A stretch of DNA of 64,000 bases. It comes from Sacculina carcini (Eukaryota > Arthropoda > Thecostraca > Sacculinidae). This document shows positions 42,568-54,000 of the stretch, in pieces. The stretch covers positions 3,399,501 to 3,463,500 of the forward strand of contig OU696577.1 in assembly GCA_916048095.2 (NCBI GenBank), given 5' to 3'. Under the pieces are notes generated by a model that worked only from the letters and a program-made list of their open reading frames with translations, did no database searches and was not told where the DNA came from. The first letter of the stretch is position 1. The number at the start of each line of letters is the position of its first letter. The position numbers and the translations under genes were made by a program.

Positions 42568-43707
42568 GGCCGAGATACACGAATGTGAATCAGGGTTAAC
42601 TGAGACGGCAGTAGAAGAGGAAATTTGAGTAGGAGAGTCACAGGAGAGGGTGCGCATACGAAGAGAATTACGGACAGCCAAGAGAGAAGGACAGGATGAG
42701 TCGTAGGAGGAGTGACAGTGGCTACGCCCTGAGCGTACACAGTTTGTGCATTTGGCTGGTCCAGAACGGTCACATGTTTTGGATGCATGGGAACCGGCGC
42801 AGAAGCCGCACTTAGTAGGTTGACTACATTTATCGGCTTTATGGCCGAGCCCCGAGCAACGGAAGCAGCGTACAACCCAGTACCTACTGTACACCGCACA
42901 GCAGCGCAGACCAATAAATATGCGGTCTGAACAATCCTTGATGATTGAGCGAGCCGAGGGTGACACAGATAGAACAGCATGAGTGGCGTTATCCTTCGGC
43001 TTGGTGAAAAATAGAACCTGTAGATCTGACGGGGGAAGATCAGTCAGAGAAGAATTTTTTAGGCGAATAGATGAGAGCAGGCTTTCCGGAGTCATGTCGC
43101 TCGGGATGTTAGCGATCGTGATCTTTGGGCGAATATGCCTCAGAGGAGGGATGTGTACCTCCACATCGGCGAATGCCGCACGAACACAATCTGCAGCGTT
43201 CTCCGCCGAGCGTGGCGAGTCACAACGCAGCACTAAGCTACCGTTGGCAGATGGGCGAGAACCAGAGACCGGAATTTTCTGTAGAGCTGGAGCCACAAGT
43301 TTTTCAGAAATAGGTGTGTCAGAATTTCTGGATCTGAGGACAACCGCGTAGGACTTCAGAGAGTTGGGAGAACGAGTATCAGCCGTGACAGCTTGACTAG
43401 ACGAGCTACGGAAATCGGTCAGTAGTTCCTGCCGTGAGTTGAGGCGAGAATCGACAATATTAGCGATTGTTTCAGCAGTTACAGGTGCCGCAGTGGAAGC
43501 CGAGCGGATCTTTGATTGGCACGGTGTGCAGCACCAAAACAGCCGATGCTTCCTAACGGCATTGTACGCCGGGGTGGTCAGGCCCGCACATGATACGTGA
43601 AAGCATGTCATACAGCTCTCGCACTCTATATACGATGTGGCGGCGATGGGCTCACCACATTGGCAAGACTTCGCAGGGGTAGAGGTGGGAGCAGATGACG
43701 AAGGCAT
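42565..43707 (-). CDS. LINE C2 ORF1 protein (PHD-like finger plus zinc knuckles)
   Basis: From ATG 43707 the protein is 380 residues. Near the N terminus is a PHD-like cluster (CQCGEPI...CESCMTCFHVSCAGL...FWCCTPCQ). RRM-like strands follow in the middle (GSLVLRCDSPRSAENAADCV, KITIANIPSDMTPESLLSSI). At the end are CCHC-like knuckles (CFRCSGLGHKADKC, CGFCAGSHASKTC, CTNCVRSGRSHCH) and a short tail (LLAVRNSLRMRTL). The domain order equals that of C1. Ending in UGA 42567-42565, it is directly followed in frame by ORF2. Confidence 0.85.
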   Translation of the reverse strand: MPSSSAPTSTPAKSCQCGEPIAATSYIECESCMTCFHVSCAGLTTPAYNAVRKHRLFWCCTPCQSKIRSASTAAPVTAETIANIVDSRLNSRQELLTDFRSSSSQAVTADTRSPNSLKSYAVVLRSRNSDTPISEKLVAPALQKIPVSGSRPSANGSLVLRCDSPRSAENAADCVRAAFADVEVHIPPLRHIRPKITIANIPSDMTPESLLSSIRLKNSSLTDLPPSDLQVLFFTKPKDNATHAVLSVSPSARSIIKDCSDRIFIGLRCCAVYSRYWVVRCFRCSGLGHKADKCSQPTKCGFCAGSHASKTCDRSGPAKCTNCVRSGRSHCHSSYDSSCPSLLAVRNSLRMRTLSCDSPTQISSSTAVSVNPDSHSCISA

Positions 43708-44634
43708 TGCAATGGCATAGAGCGATGACAAGCACAGACGTGGACTTGCAGACAGACACACACTCACGCTCGACAGCGGTAGATCAGGTTAACCTGATAA
43801 TAGCAAATGTAACGTGAGCGCCTTCACGGCGTTCACACAACACCGCCACACAAGCGTAACTCACACACTACGCAGCACCACCATAGTCAGCACTAGCACA
43901 CTCTCACTCGTTCAAAAAATTGATCACAGTAAACACAACACCAGCAACACATCCACACTGGACCACTGACAACTGACAACCTTGTTTGCGCAAGGGATCA
44001 GGGAATTTCGCTAGAACCGTTGAGCTTCATGTGTTTTGCGATGCATCTGAGTTGGCTTTTGCTGCAGTGGCGTATGCTCGGTTCGTGAGTGAAGAGGGTC
44101 GCGGGCTTATGTCTCTGATAACGTATCGGACCAGGCTTGCGCCTTTGAATGCATTGTCCATTATTTTGATTGGAGCAGGACAAGGTGGACTGCCGCCAGG
44201 TGTTTTCAATGAGACGGACATAATCCGGACAACAAGAAGATGGAGGTTCAGTCAAGCTATGGCTGATCAAATATGGCGACGATGGAAGCGAGAGTATGTT
44301 CCATCGCTTATGGAAAGAAAGAAGTGGAGAAAGGACAGCGACAATCTCAAGCGGGGCGACGTAGTGATGTTGGTGGATGAAGACAGCCCTAGGAACCATT
44401 GGCCGTTGGGTATAGTGAAGGCAGTGTTCCCCGGGTCTGATGGAGTGGCGCGTTCAGCTACAGTTCGCACGTCGAGGAGTGAGTATCGACGTCCGGTTAC
44501 CAAGCTGGCTTTGTTGGAAAAGGCTTGATTTGATTTATTTACCTCTCAATACCTTTCGTTCATGTTTCATTTGATTGACGTGTTTGTGTGTATATAGTGT
44601 GGGGTCGGATTTGCTGCGCAAATCAGAGGGGGAG

Positions 44635-45003
44635 TGTGGAGACGATGTCGGCGCCTCCGCGCTGAAAGGAGAAGACGCAACTATATAGGGCGTCTGGAGA
44701 CTGTTGGTTTCTTTGTGTTTATATTTGTTGGCTTACATGTTCTTGCTTTTGCATTGATTGATTGAATGGCTATTTTGTGGGATAACAACAAGATAGATGG
44801 TGGTTGAGGCTGTTTTGGTTGGTAATGTGTTTGGTTGGGAAGTGTTTGTGAAGTATTGAAAAGGAAGGAAGCGTTACTGTTTAGTACCGTGTCAGAGTGA
44901 AACCATTGATCAGAAAAATATATTGTGTGAAATATTATGTGATTTGAACACCGTGGAGTTTTGCTTGGGCGCGCGTAACAACAGTTCGTTTTGGGATCGA
45001 ACA
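44635..45003 (+). repeat. BEL/Pao 3' LTR
   Basis: 369 bp matching the 5' LTR and followed by the target duplication ATTGT at 45004-45008. A purine tract lies immediately upstream. Confidence 0.9.
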
Positions 45004-45960
45004 ATTGTATCCAACATTGTTTCATGTCACTTTCGTTGCACATCTCCTTCACAACTGTACAATGAAAGTTATAGGTTTTTACAGAAAAGTGGATAATCTT
45101 ATTGCTCAGGTAAAAGCGTCAACGGTAAAAAACAAACATAGAAGAAAAAAGTTTGCCGAAATACACGTTTTACTATGCCGAGCATCTACCGACGGTTCGG
45201 CACATTGTCGAAAGCCATGAAGACGACGGAAACATAGTTCAGCGAGCGAAAGAGAGTGTGGAGAGCACAAATTTGGCGATGGATCTCTTGGCGCTGAAGA
45301 TAAACTATGCATGCATTGCCGAGCTAGTGAAAAAGCTAGAGTCATCCCATTACACAATTGAAGAGGCTGTCAGACAGTTAACTGAATTGAACCTCGGCAA
45401 GGATCCGTGTCAAATTTCCAGCTACATAAAGAAACGCCTTGAGAGCAACGACTTGTTGGGAATTGTCAGCATGAACAAGAATCAAGTATCACCTGCTACG
45501 TACGATTTACTACAAAAATGCCAGCCAACAACAGCAGCTGTCGAGAGGTCCTTCTCGATGCTGAACAAAGTGCTTGCCAAAGACAGGATTTTTTCACCCT
45601 CAAATGTGAAAAAATATATGATTAAGTACTACAATTGTTCTTCAAAAAAATCATCCAGCCAAGTTTGAAACATAATGTTCAGCTGTGTTATGCATTGCTA
45701 ATGTTGTTCTGTGTTGTGTTCTGTGCCGCATAACCGTGTCGCAATTGTAAATTGTATTCTACATCGCTGAATTGTTCCAATTGTTTTTCGCCTGTATTGG
45801 GATGCTTTTTGGTGTTTTGTTGTAGAAATGTCACCAAACCCTAAGAGGATAAAAAGAGCTGTGTGGGCATTAACAGGAATTTATCCCATGCGAAGGAGCA
45901 CAAGGATATTTTTAGGTTACTTTTTACTGAAGATAAGGTTATATTTTTCTATATTTTAGG

Positions 45961-45980
45961 TTACTTTTTTGATAGCCCTA
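45961..45980 (+). repeat. Right terminal inverted repeat of the hAT element
   Basis: TTACTTTTTTGATAGCCCTA is the reverse complement (one mismatch) of the left end of the element at 53879. It is followed by GTTATTAT, which would be the 8-bp target copy on this side. Confidence 0.75.
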
Positions 45981-45988
45981 GTTATTAT

Positions 45989-47720
45989 ACAAGGCTCAGA
46001 CAGGAGATGACCACGAGCGCAATCTAAATCATTTTCTGAAAAGGTGTCGTGCAATTAACATAAAGCTGAAGGACAAACTGCAACTTCAATGTGATTCGAT
46101 GACTTTCATGGGCCACCAAATTTCGTCAGGGTGTATTAGAGCCGATCCGACCAAGATTAATGCCATCGAAAAATACCCCGAAACAAATTGCGTTGATGAT
46201 ATACAAATATTATTGGGTATGACTAATTACCTATCTCGATATCTGCCAAGATGTGTTGATATTTTGCAACCAGTACAAAATCTGCTGAGAAAAGACGTGG
46301 ACATGGACATGGGCCCAGCGACAGCAAGGGGTATTTGAGCATATTAAGAGAATGGTTCTCAACAACGAGGAACTGGCCCTGTATGATCCAGACAAGAAAT
46401 TGTTATTGGAATGTGATGCAAGTTCATATGGCTTAGGAGCTGTGTTGCTACAGGAAGGCAGGCCACTGTCTTATGTGAGCCGAACACTAAGTGGTGCTGA
46501 ATGAAAGTGATCGTCTTATGTGAGCCGAACACTAAGTGGTGCTGAACAAATTGAGGAGCTACTGGCAATCAAGTTTGCACTTGAAAAACATCACCATTAC
46601 ACCTACGGTCGAGAGGTGGTAGTATACAGTGATTATCAGCCATTAGTGTCATTACAGCACAAATATATCCTCAGTAACGAAGCGTCTACAAAACATGCTC
46701 CTGAGAATGAGAGATAACGACTATACCATTCACTACAAAACAGGGAAAGATATTCCGCTTGCTGATGCGCTATCACGTGTACCGACTGAAAAATCAGCCC
46801 ATGATGATGCAGAAGTTGTAATTGCTCTAGGTGACTCATCGGTGCAGCCACATCGTCTAGCTGAAATACGAGACGCAACCAATCAAGATTCTGAACTACA
46901 AGCATTGAAGGATGTGATTGTGAACGGCTGGCCAGTAGACAATTCACTTCCTAACTGTGTGATGCTTTATTTCAGTTATCGCGACAAGCTGACTGTTGAG
47001 GACGGCATTATTCTTCGTGGCGAACGTATAGTCATCTACACCAGTCTGCGATCTGATATGAAATCAAGAGTGCATGCAGGTCATGATGGAGTCAACTCAT
47101 GTCTGCGACGGGCCCGAGATTTGATATACTGGCCTGGCATGTCGTCTGAGATACGCCAACTAGTGGAATCCTGTACAGTATGTTCCATTATGTGTCAGTA
47201 ATGCGGTGAGCAACAGCAAGGAACCTCTGATCTCTCATCCTATACCGACTCTCCCGTGGAGAAAAGTAGCAACTGACTTGTTTGTTATCAGTGGTAGAAA
47301 CTAGCTTGTCACTGTTGATTACTACAGCCAGTTTATTGAAGTTGACTTTCTACCAGACACTACAACCAGTACAGTGATTCACAAGCTGAAACATCATTTT
47401 GCTCGATACGGAATTCCCGAGACTCTCGTGTCCGAGAATGGACTACAATTCAACAGCAATGAGCTCCGAGATTTTTCGCGTGCGTGGGGCTTCCAGCACA
47501 GTACAGCACAGCACAGGGCTTCCGCACGCCAGACGACAGAGTATTTCGCCGCAATCACCGTTACCTGAGGTCTCCTACCAAAATAACGGTGACAGACGGC
47601 GAGCAGACGATGTCATCGGGGACCGAGCGCGATACAGATTCAGGGAGGATCTGGACACTCAACGCCTGGTGACGTATCATACGTGGAAGCAGAGAGATCT
47701 TCGCCAATGAATACACGCTG
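45989..47720 (+). mobile_element. Second Ty3/gypsy fossil, plus strand
   Basis: Parts in order are the end of a reverse transcriptase (CDSMTFMGHQISSGCIRADP, LLGMTNYLSRYLP), RNase H ([36 protein letters not shown]), the connection (DYTIHYKTGKDIPLADALSR) and integrase (VHAGHDGVNSCLRRARDLIYWPGM...CTVCSIMCQ, then SENGLQFNS). The left side is cut by the hAT right end. No LTRs are recognised. It is broken in several places and looks old. Confidence 0.8.
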
Positions 47721-47934
47721 CGGCAGAGCCATTTTCAAGCCTTTGCGATATAATGACTATGTTTAATTGTATTGTATTGTGTTTGTAGTGTAGTCCAGTC
47801 TTTTGCCACATTACACAGTTTGCGTACGGGGGAGATGTTACGTCTGGCAGCACTCCTCTTGATTGCAACAAGTGCGCAGTTGGCATGCGGAGCTCAATAC
47901 ACGTGTGTGACACGAAATTTGTGTTTAAATATTT

Positions 47935-47996
47935 GCAGTGTTTGTACTTTTACACTTGCAAATAATTATTTTCAAGTGTAAAAGTACAAGCACTGC
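47935..47996. repeat. 62-bp near-perfect palindrome
   Basis: Two 31-base arms with only two mismatches meet at AAATAATTATTT. Transcribed, either strand would fold into one long hairpin. It lies 0.2 kb after the gypsy fossil and in no ORF. It could be the core of a small fold-back element or a hairpin RNA. Confidence 0.8.
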
Positions 47997-47999
47997 AAT

Positions 48000-49924
48000 T
48001 AGAATTGATCAATTATAATAGATCAATCAATACAATAAATCAATTAAGATCAATTATAAATGATCTATTGAAATAAATAGTGCTTAAGATGGAATTTTAA
48101 GCGGAATAGTACGTAAATATATCATCGTCATCAACGTATGAGTTCATTTCTGGGAGGAAAAAAGTAATGTGTAAAAAATCATAAAAAGTATGCCACCTGT
48201 TGTTGTTTTTAAACAGTTTCACTTATCAAACAATATTTTCTTACACAATGATTAACTCAATAAATGAATGCAAAGCTGTACTGTACATATAAATGCAGCA
48301 CAGTGCCGTGCAAACAATGATATTAGGGCTTTCAGACACATTACACAATTTTTTTTTTGCATATTTAATGATTATTCGATTTGATAGGGCCACTAATAGT
48401 ATAACTTATAAGTTGATGAAAATAATGCATTTAACATCCAAAAATATATAATTTATATAATTTAAATTCTTTGTATGAATTTAAATTACATAAATTATAT
48501 ACCTGCAGCTTGGTGCTCAAGACATTTTTTAGGCTACACCAGGCGTCCTTCAGTATTGTATATTGGTTTGTGGTCTTGGTTTCATAGCGACATCGTAAAA
48601 TTTTGAGGTGCTCTAGTTCTGAACAATGTCATTGATCTTGCACAATATAATAGCTCTGACTTTGTGCAATAATGCAGAGAAAGAAACAAGTGGATGGAGT
48701 AGAAGTCTAGCAAGCACTCTTTCGCTTCCAAGGTATACCATCTGATGAATCCGATCAGTCAAACTATTGTGATGCCCGAACGCATGCTAATACCCAATGC
48801 CCATTCTGTTTTTCTAAATAATTGTGTAATTTAGTTGTAGTATATTCGATTAATGGTGTTAAGAACGTATGTGGATCATGTATTATAAATATAATACATA
48901 TTTCAAATGTTTCATGTATTGTACAGAGTCTAAAATGTAAAAACGTGGGCAGCCGTCAGTTGACTGTATATATTCTTCAAGAAAGTTATACTTTTTCGTG
49001 ATCTTAATATGAATCAAATTGTAACAAATGGTATACCATTACAAATATATTAAACTGATCTATTGAATGGTGTTTGTTATATTGCCATCAAATGGTGTTT
49101 GATAAATTGTCATAAACATTATCTTACAATGTATATTGAGATAAACGTGCCCATTTTTTCATGATACGGTAGACTTATACTTTTCAATTTCAATTTACGC
49201 CCCTTAAACTTATTTCGAATATATGTACTGATGAATAGTTTAAGGAAAAAATTTCCGAAAAATGCCATCCCAAATGACAGACTGATCCTTCTAGGTAGTT
49301 TTGTTTCTATAGAAAAAACTATTAATGGTAGACAACTAATATTTTGTCAATATGTTCATTTTACCAAAACGATAAAAGTCAGGAAAATACAAGTATGTAA
49401 CTAACTCTAGTGAAGAGATATTTAAGACTGAAAATTGAATAGTCGTCAATTGACGGCTCCGGTCGTTCTAGTGTTAAAAACAAAAAGAAAGCGTTTTTGG
49501 GGAAAACGGTTTTTACACGTTTTTTACAAAAAAAACCTCGGTTTTTAAGTCGCATCTCTACCACTGAAAATGCAGTGAAACCAAGTTCCTCTCGTTCAAT
49601 AATACTGAAGTTGTCTACATCACCCTGAAGATTTAACTCTAGAGAATGGCACATACTTCATAATTTACTTATTTTTTTACAATCCCGCTCCAAAATTATC
49701 TTCTACGCTCGTATACTTTATGTAGGATTTTAGTTTATAAAGGATATGTAGGATTTTGTAGGAATTTATGTCAAAAACCTGCGTTCACGCTGTACAACTT
49801 CGGTAGCAGTAGTAGCCTCATATCTATGAGGAAACATCGAAGTGCCTAAGAATAGACTGTTCAATTAAGCCAAACTTCTAAGTGTGAATTCAGTTGTGAC
49901 ATCCGATCTGAAATCGAGCACGGT
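48000..49924. other. AT-rich DNA with small inverted repeats, no gene seen
   Basis: GATCAAT-rich sequence lies at 48005-48075. A 23-bp hairpin stem (one mismatch, 7-base loop) is at 48447-48499. AATGGTATACCATT is a perfect palindrome near 49028-49041. No ORF or RNA gene can be supported. Confidence 0.5.
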
Positions 49925-50413
49925 GTGACGTTGCACAGGTGGGATGGATTTCGCCTCTCCCTCTCTATAACCCGCTCACATCCTCTTTCATCCTTGCTCA
50001 CATCCTCACTGACGATACCACCGGTTGAAATGTGCTTTGGCAGGGCAGTGCACGTGCGCCGTGCATATCGGCTACGTGACCCACCGTCGCAACCGACGAC
50101 CACACGATCAGCTCCGACGATTGGCCGGCAGAATTCACGGCTCGCCGAAACCGTCAAACTCATGCACTGTTTTTGTGCGTCATCTGCAGTGGCTATTTCC
50201 GCCGCAACTTCGACCAACGTGGCGCAGTGTGAGCGTCTCTGTTTTGTGCTGCCTGTGAATGTCACGAGAGTGTTGGTTTCAAAGAGAACGGTGAGCAACC
50301 TGAGTGGGTCAGGAGCCACGAGCACGTTGTTTTGCACGTGCGCAGCGCAATGGCCTGTCGAGCCATTGCCCCATCACAACCTAACTCTAGTGGAGAACGC
50401 CACTGAGTACTGA
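49925..50413 (+). CDS. Uncertain open region, possibly a diverged Ig-like exon
   Basis: A GC-richer island holds a 162-codon plus-strand frame. From APTIGRQNSRLAETVKLMHC to LFCTCAAQ...HNLTLVEN the spacing of hydrophobic positions and two cysteines recalls an I-set Ig domain (B-strand Cys, F-strand C-x-C, G-strand LTLVE), but the usual Trp is missing. It precedes the kinase exons by about 600 bp on the same strand, and MLCK-type proteins carry Ig domains there. Against this, the minus strand is also open across the same stretch (about 158 codons). I regard the call as weak. Confidence 0.25.
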   Translation: MTLHRWDGFRLSLSITRSHPLSSLLTSSLTIPPVEMCFGRAVHVRRAYRLRDPPSQPTTTRSAPTIGRQNSRLAETVKLMHCFCASSAVAISAATSTNVAQCERLCFVLPVNVTRVLVSKRTVSNLSGSGATSTLFCTCAAQWPVEPLPHHNLTLVENATEY

Positions 50414-50615
50414 TATATGCTCCAGCATCACTCGCCGTGTCTATGAATTACTCTCATCTGGCTGGAGTCTCCTGTGATACCCGGATCATCTCCACGACTC
50501 AGCGCCGGAGCGCGAATGCGTAGCCGGATCTATCTGCAGCAACGTCATGTCCATATATGTGGATGAGACGTATCCAACCGACGGTGAGCACTGACGCTAC
50601 CTCGCAAAATGTCTG

Positions 50616-50715
50616 TTTTTCATAGATTTCGTTTCATAGATGCTTGCCAAGTGAAATTCAAATGATTTTTCATAGATTTCGTTTCATAGATGCTTGCCAA
50701 GTGAAATTCAAATGA
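50616..50715. repeat. Perfect 50-bp tandem duplication
   Basis: Two adjacent copies (50616-50665 and 50666-50715) containing CATAGATTTCGTTTCATAGA, then TGCTTGCCAAGTGAAATTCA. It lies upstream of the first kinase exon found and is non-coding as far as can be seen. Confidence 0.85.
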
Positions 50716-51016
50716 TTGCCAAAAAGATATTGATAGGATTGGTGAATGTGTGGCATTCGAGCGAGCTGGGTACGTTACGATGCAGCGCACTCCAAAGGAT
50801 ATTTGTGCTAGTCGAAAGGCCAAGAAATCCTTATGTTTCGTAAATATACTCATCTTTAATAATCTCATTATGACTTTTGTACATGCACTCTTACGCTCAA
50901 GTGGAATAGTCCATATTTGTCAGCGAATTCCCATTGAATTTAATCGTCCTGATTAGTATATTAAGTTGGTTTCATCTAGCTGTGACGGCATTCTAAATTG
51001 TGTCTATGCGCTACAG

Positions 51017-54000
51017 CTTTGGTGCAGCCGTTCGCACACAGACAAGTGAAGTTTCGACAACAGGAGAAAATTTCTGATCACTACGATATTGGTCCTGAAA
51101 TTGGCAGGTGACAGGATGACATCAAATTTGACTCATTCAAAAGAGACACTCTGTTTTGGAAAGTGATAATTTCACGAGCTGATTTTACACTTTCAATGAA
51201 CACAAAGAGCTGAATGAAATTTGACGGAAAGCATCGAGAGAGAAACCCACATAATTTCAAAAATAGTGACATAAAGACTGCGTTAGTCGATACAGTCACA
51301 TACACTGACGATTTACGGTAGGATCACAAATGAAGGAATTGTACTTAAATTATATTAAATCAATATACATGGAGTTATCATTGAAACATAGTCTCGTACG
51401 GCGGTCTGTGTTTGACTGAAAAATATGTAGTCATAACATACTTTGACGACTGTGTGTGCGTGTGCGTGTGTGTGTTGTAGAGGTAAGTTTGGCATTGTCT
51501 ATCGATGCACTCATCGGCCAACAGGTCTACATCTGGCCGCAAAATTTGTCGCTACTTCCAAACGCAGCGACAGGCAGGCTGTGGAGAGAGAGGTGGACAT
51601 AATGAATTCCCTCCAACATCCCGGCATCATTCGTATCTTCGACGCGTTCGACGCCAAAAACGAAATGGCTTTGATGATGGAGCTGTGAGTGCCCAGTCAC
51701 AATCGACATGAATGATTGCATTTGCATTGAAAGAAACAGAACAATCAACATTTAAAACACACCATTTATCTTCCCTAATGACACATTCCCTAATGTTAAC
51801 TGTGTTACCTACTGTCTCTACTATCCCTAATGTTACATAATGTCCCTAATGTTACCTAATATCCCTAATGTCACATTCACTAATGTAACTTCAGCAAATA
51901 TCTAAATTCATTTGAAAATCCGAGTTCGAGGTATGCGCATGAACCATCATGTAACTTCTTTAATAGTTCATTTACAAAATTTACCAGTTGGAAGCTAACC
52001 AAAAATTCGTATTTTACATTTTATCTGGACACAGTTTTTGCAAAAATAAAATATCTATTCGGAGTGTGCTATAGAATATAAGCCATAAAAATTGGAGTAT
52101 GCAATTAGTTCCAATATGACTTATTACTCAATGACATTCTTTAACGACACATTCTATTTATAAAGCAAGGTGCAGAATTCAAATCTGAGAAAGTAGGAAA
52201 TATTCACATATACATTTATATATAAATATTCATATTTATTTGAGCGCGGACAACCTAGTCTATCCAGCAGTATATATTTGAATGAAGAACCACAACGTGA
52301 AAAACGCAAGTTTTGAGCTGGAAATTAGCCGCTGAAGAACCCGACCTTAACGTTTCCAAACCTATTTTTGTGTCACGGTTATTCGACTTTGATGTTTCAT
52401 GCCGAAGAATATACTCGTGTGCATTTTTGAGCGTTCGAAAATATACGCTGACAGATATGTAGATGGTCTGAAGTAATGTTCTATAGCGCCGCTTAATTTG
52501 AAGAAGCAACTTCAATAACGTATAGTTACGTAATTACGTACGTTTCAAGTACTGGCACTTATCGAATGCTGAAAGAATAGGCGCTGAAACTCGGGTCACC
52601 TTTGATAAACCACGCTTGTACTTGGCGGATTCAAAGTAAATTTACGACTTCCATTAACACTTGGCGGGCACAAGACTAGCTGTCAAGCTCCCGCTAGTAC
52701 GCGCGTGTGAGAGTGAGTGTTTGCCAGGCATCTTGGCAAGAAGCCAGATCGCAACAGTTGTAAGAGTTACGACCGATGTTGACATGAGAACGAGTGATCT
52801 GCGAACGCACCTCGCTACCACGGACTACACTCACATGATTGCTCCAGTGGCGTAGCTAAGAAGCAACGACAGAAGGTAATGCAATCTGAACAGCATATCA
52901 AAAGGAGAGGGTACCAAACTAATCGCTCGGAGTGTGCTCACATGATGACGTTGCAGGCTGAGAGCGCGACAACTTAGATGACATACAGATCAGATGCGGG
53001 CTAGCTGAAAAAAGCAGCTTCAAATGCAAATCACTCCATTGCTGCAAAAAGCGCAGAAAAATTGTGACAAATCCCGGGAGACCACCACTGTAAATCTCGA
53101 GAGACCACTACTGTAAATCTCGAGAGACCACTACTGTACACGTCCAAAGATGAATCACAATCATCTCTAAACTGGAATAAACCACAATGGGCAATATATG
53201 AAAGAGTTAATAATAATAGTTGTAGAGTTAGTAGTTGAAAGAGAATATACACGTATTTTAGTATTTCACAAATTATGGGTGTTGAGTCCAGTGTGGAGAC
53301 TCCATACCTTCTACCTAGTATTGTAATCGGACAAGCATATGCAAATTAAGTGTGCAATTGCACACATTGCGTACATTACATAACGCCGATACAAACTATG
53401 TTTTCATATTAAAAATATGAAAACATTATCAATGCCCCTCATGCCCCTGAGTTAATTAACTGCGCTAAACGCCCATCACGTTGTATTCCAAGACAAGCCA
53501 TAATTGACAGTGATATATGTATGCGCACGCATGTGTGTGTGCGTGTGTGTGTGTGTGTGTGTGAAAGTGTTGAAGGCGGTGAGTTGTTTGATCGCGTGAT
53601 AGAAGACGATTACGTGTTGACCGAGCGTGCATGTGCAGTTTTCATTCGTCAGATCTTCGACGGAGTAAGCTACATACACCAACAGCACATCCTGCATTTG
53701 GACCTCAAGGTGAAGTGACACTTACATATATCGGTCAGCTATGATTTTTCAACGTATAAAGTAACGCTCGTATATCCTGCCTGATTTTGCACAGCATTTA
53801 AAAGTCTTCTCATCAAGTATCGTATATTCAGCATGATTTCAAAGAAATGGTATCATTGTTTCACAGTATTGTTATCACTAGGGCTATCAAAAAAGTCACC
53901 GAAAATAAAAAGTACCCATTTTGTTAGACAAAGTACCCTAAAATAACATATGCTCCATAAAATAATTAATAAAAAAATTATTAGATTACCAAAAGTTACT

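Larger units (their letters stand above)
39381..43982 (-). mobile_element. LINE C copy 2, full-length and apparently intact
   Basis: This 4.60-kb LINE has the same architecture as C1: a 5' UTR of about 275 bp (43982-43708), ORF1, one UGA, ORF2 in the same frame, a 3' UTR with GTATAGCGCAC, and a (TTA)n tail at 39381-39400. TGTTT repeats on both sides (39376-39380, 43983-43987) mark the target duplication inside the Pao polymerase. ORF1 and ORF2 are clearly diverged from C1 in amino-acid sequence, so C1 and C2 belong to different subfamilies. Both frames are otherwise uninterrupted. Confidence 0.9.
35537..45003 (+). mobile_element. BEL/Pao LTR retrotransposon fossil, split by LINE C2
   Basis: LTRs of about 370 bp lie at 35537-35910 and 44635-45003. 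They start TGTGGAGACG, end GATCGAACA, and a purine tract (CAGAGGGGGAG) precedes the 3' LTR. The target duplication ATTGT (35532-35536, 45004-45008) lies inside the hAT transposase. The coding region begins at 35956 with gag including a Cys-rich knuckle region (about 37280-37470). It continues with a protease region, a reverse transcriptase (PRVVFDAAAVCEGISLNS, ISADIEQMYHQI, MYMDDF) and, beyond LINE C2, RNase H-like (VELHVFCDASELAFAAVAYA) and the C-terminal Pao domain (LKRGDVVMLVDED..RNHWPLG). It is broken in several places. The LTRs are nearly identical, so it inserted recently. Confidence 0.9.
34849..45668 (+). pseudogene. hAT transposase with CGGBP1-like N terminus (interrupted)
   Basis: From ATG 34849 the protein has a BED-type finger (LVCMICHTTVKY...DKHRATAKH) and the CGGBP1 signature VNVFLEANIPLHKLSHPSIRKIF. 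The transposase core continues (FLMVDESDVSGTKFVNVLVG, CLLVSDAARYM) to CAAQTLKQL at the Pao insertion, then YPTLFHVTFVAHLLHNCTMKV after it. The C terminus carries the hAT dimerisation motif (QPTTAAVERSFSMLNKVLAKDRIFS) up to 45668. Decay is clear: in-frame stops at 35209-35211 and near 35375, and a frame change near 45160. Human CGGBP1 descends from such an element. Confidence 0.8.
34115..45980 (+). mobile_element. hAT DNA transposon of the CGGBP1 type, split by a BEL/Pao element
   Basis: The right end is TTACTTTTTTGATAGCCCTA at 45961-45980. Its complement is the left end of the 1.1-kb hAT derivative at 53879-54965. The non-coding left part (34340-34760) also matches that derivative (GGGATAGTACG...TGAGCTCT...). 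The left terminus was not located and 34115 is only an estimate. Subterminal GGTTAC repeats precede the right end, as is common for hAT transposase binding sites. The transposase is split at 35537-45003 by a Pao element with ATTGT on both sides. Confidence 0.75.

Noticed and set aside
49861-50337. Minus-strand protein gene at 50 kb
   Set aside because: No recognisable domain; both strands are open because of local GC content.
51017-51107. Alternative frame reading RYSFGAAVRTQTSEVSTTG as an FN3 end
   Set aside because: That frame hits a stop and does not join the P-loop exon; the chosen frame gives KISDHYDIGPEIG and joins in phase.
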